Below, in pieces: positions 13,001 through 13,322 of a stretch of DNA of 13,322 nt. The DNA lies in contig PMJN01000227.1 in assembly GCA_003157445.1 (NCBI GenBank), positions 1,187 through 14,508 of the forward strand, read 5' to 3'. The notes under the pieces are model-generated. The model did no database searches. It saw nothing but the letters and a program-made list of their open reading frames with translations, and was not told the origin of the DNA. The position numbers and the translations under genes were made by a program. The stretch's first letter is position 1; each line of letters begins with the position of its first letter. This DNA is from Micrococcales bacterium (lineage in GTDB: Bacteria > Actinomycetota > Actinomycetes > Actinomycetales > Dermatophilaceae).

Positions 13001-13310
13001 GGTCAACCACCACCTGATCAGCCTGGCGCTTACAGCAACGAGTGTGTGCGCACCGAGCCCTCGATGGTCCGCACGGCTCGCCTACCGACAGACGGTGGTC
13101 TTGTGGTCGTCTACCTGCATCACCGATCCAGCCGATGCTCCCGGTTGGACTCCTCCCGCTGGCCGCACTAACGCCTTCCCTGCTCGCCGTCGAGCGTCTC
13201 TAAGTGGCCGCGACGGGTGTGCGTTCTTTTCGGTTGAGGATCCCTTTCGCCGGAACGGAGCGCGACTCGACGAGAGTTGCGAGCACCGCTGGAAAAGGCG
13301 AGGGAGTCAG
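13001..13310. other. Interval without a recognised gene
   Basis: No open frame of note and no hairpin that stands out; frames are short and interrupted. It may include the promoter of a gene starting at 13311. Confidence 0.4.
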
Positions 13311-13322
13311 GTGACGGGCTTC
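13311..13322 (+). CDS. Possible gene start at the window edge
   Basis: GTG at 13311 is preceded by GAGGGAG (13300-13306) with 4-nt spacing and opens a frame that leaves the window after four codons (V T G F). The binding site is good, but the coding length is far too short to support more. Confidence 0.25.

Overview
The window looks like chromosomal DNA of a high-GC actinobacterium (Actinomycetota). Coding frames have strongly GC-rich third positions, GTG starts occur, and several protein types are typical of that phylum: a DUF7455-like zinc-binding protein, a VapC-type PIN toxin remnant, a CFA-synthase N-terminal remnant and small WRSPxWS membrane proteins. The genus cannot be told from the sequence alone.

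The centre (5015-8405, + strand) is an intact three-gene operon: a two-domain KaiC-type ATPase/autokinase, a KaiB-type thioredoxin-fold protein, and a cytoplasmic PAS-histidine kinase. The genes overlap by a few bases (GTGA and ATGA), so they are probably translationally coupled. This is a KaiA-less, Kai-like timing or signalling module with its own output kinase, and it is the notable system of the window. A short decayed response-regulator-like remnant may follow the kinase.

Left flank (1-5014): the 3' part of a zinc-dependent alcohol dehydrogenase; a roughly 750-bp segment bounded by direct and inverted repeats around a small membrane protein gene; a truncated VapC toxin; a DUF1801 protein; a lone PAS-domain remnant; a decayed, unrecognised minus-strand gene; a 99-residue acidic hypothetical protein; and a frameshifted copy of a DUF7455-like gene. 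The kaiC leader holds a 3 x 16-bp tandem repeat and an 8-bp inverted repeat.

Right flank (8406-13322): a roughly 600-bp stretch with no convincing intact gene but with strong hairpins; an intact DUF7455-like gene in inverted orientation to the left copy; a thioesterase remnant; a small treble-clef zinc protein; a hypothetical protein of 225 residues or more; a cupin remnant; a coupled pair (66-residue protein and VOC/glyoxalase protein) downstream of a truncated CFA-synthase-like gene; and a three-helix membrane protein. A plausible gene start lies at the very end.

Overall, an intact Kai-type operon sits between two inverted copies of a ~390-bp repeat, inside a zone rich in broken genes. This suggests an accessory, rearranged region in which the Kai-like operon is kept under selection.
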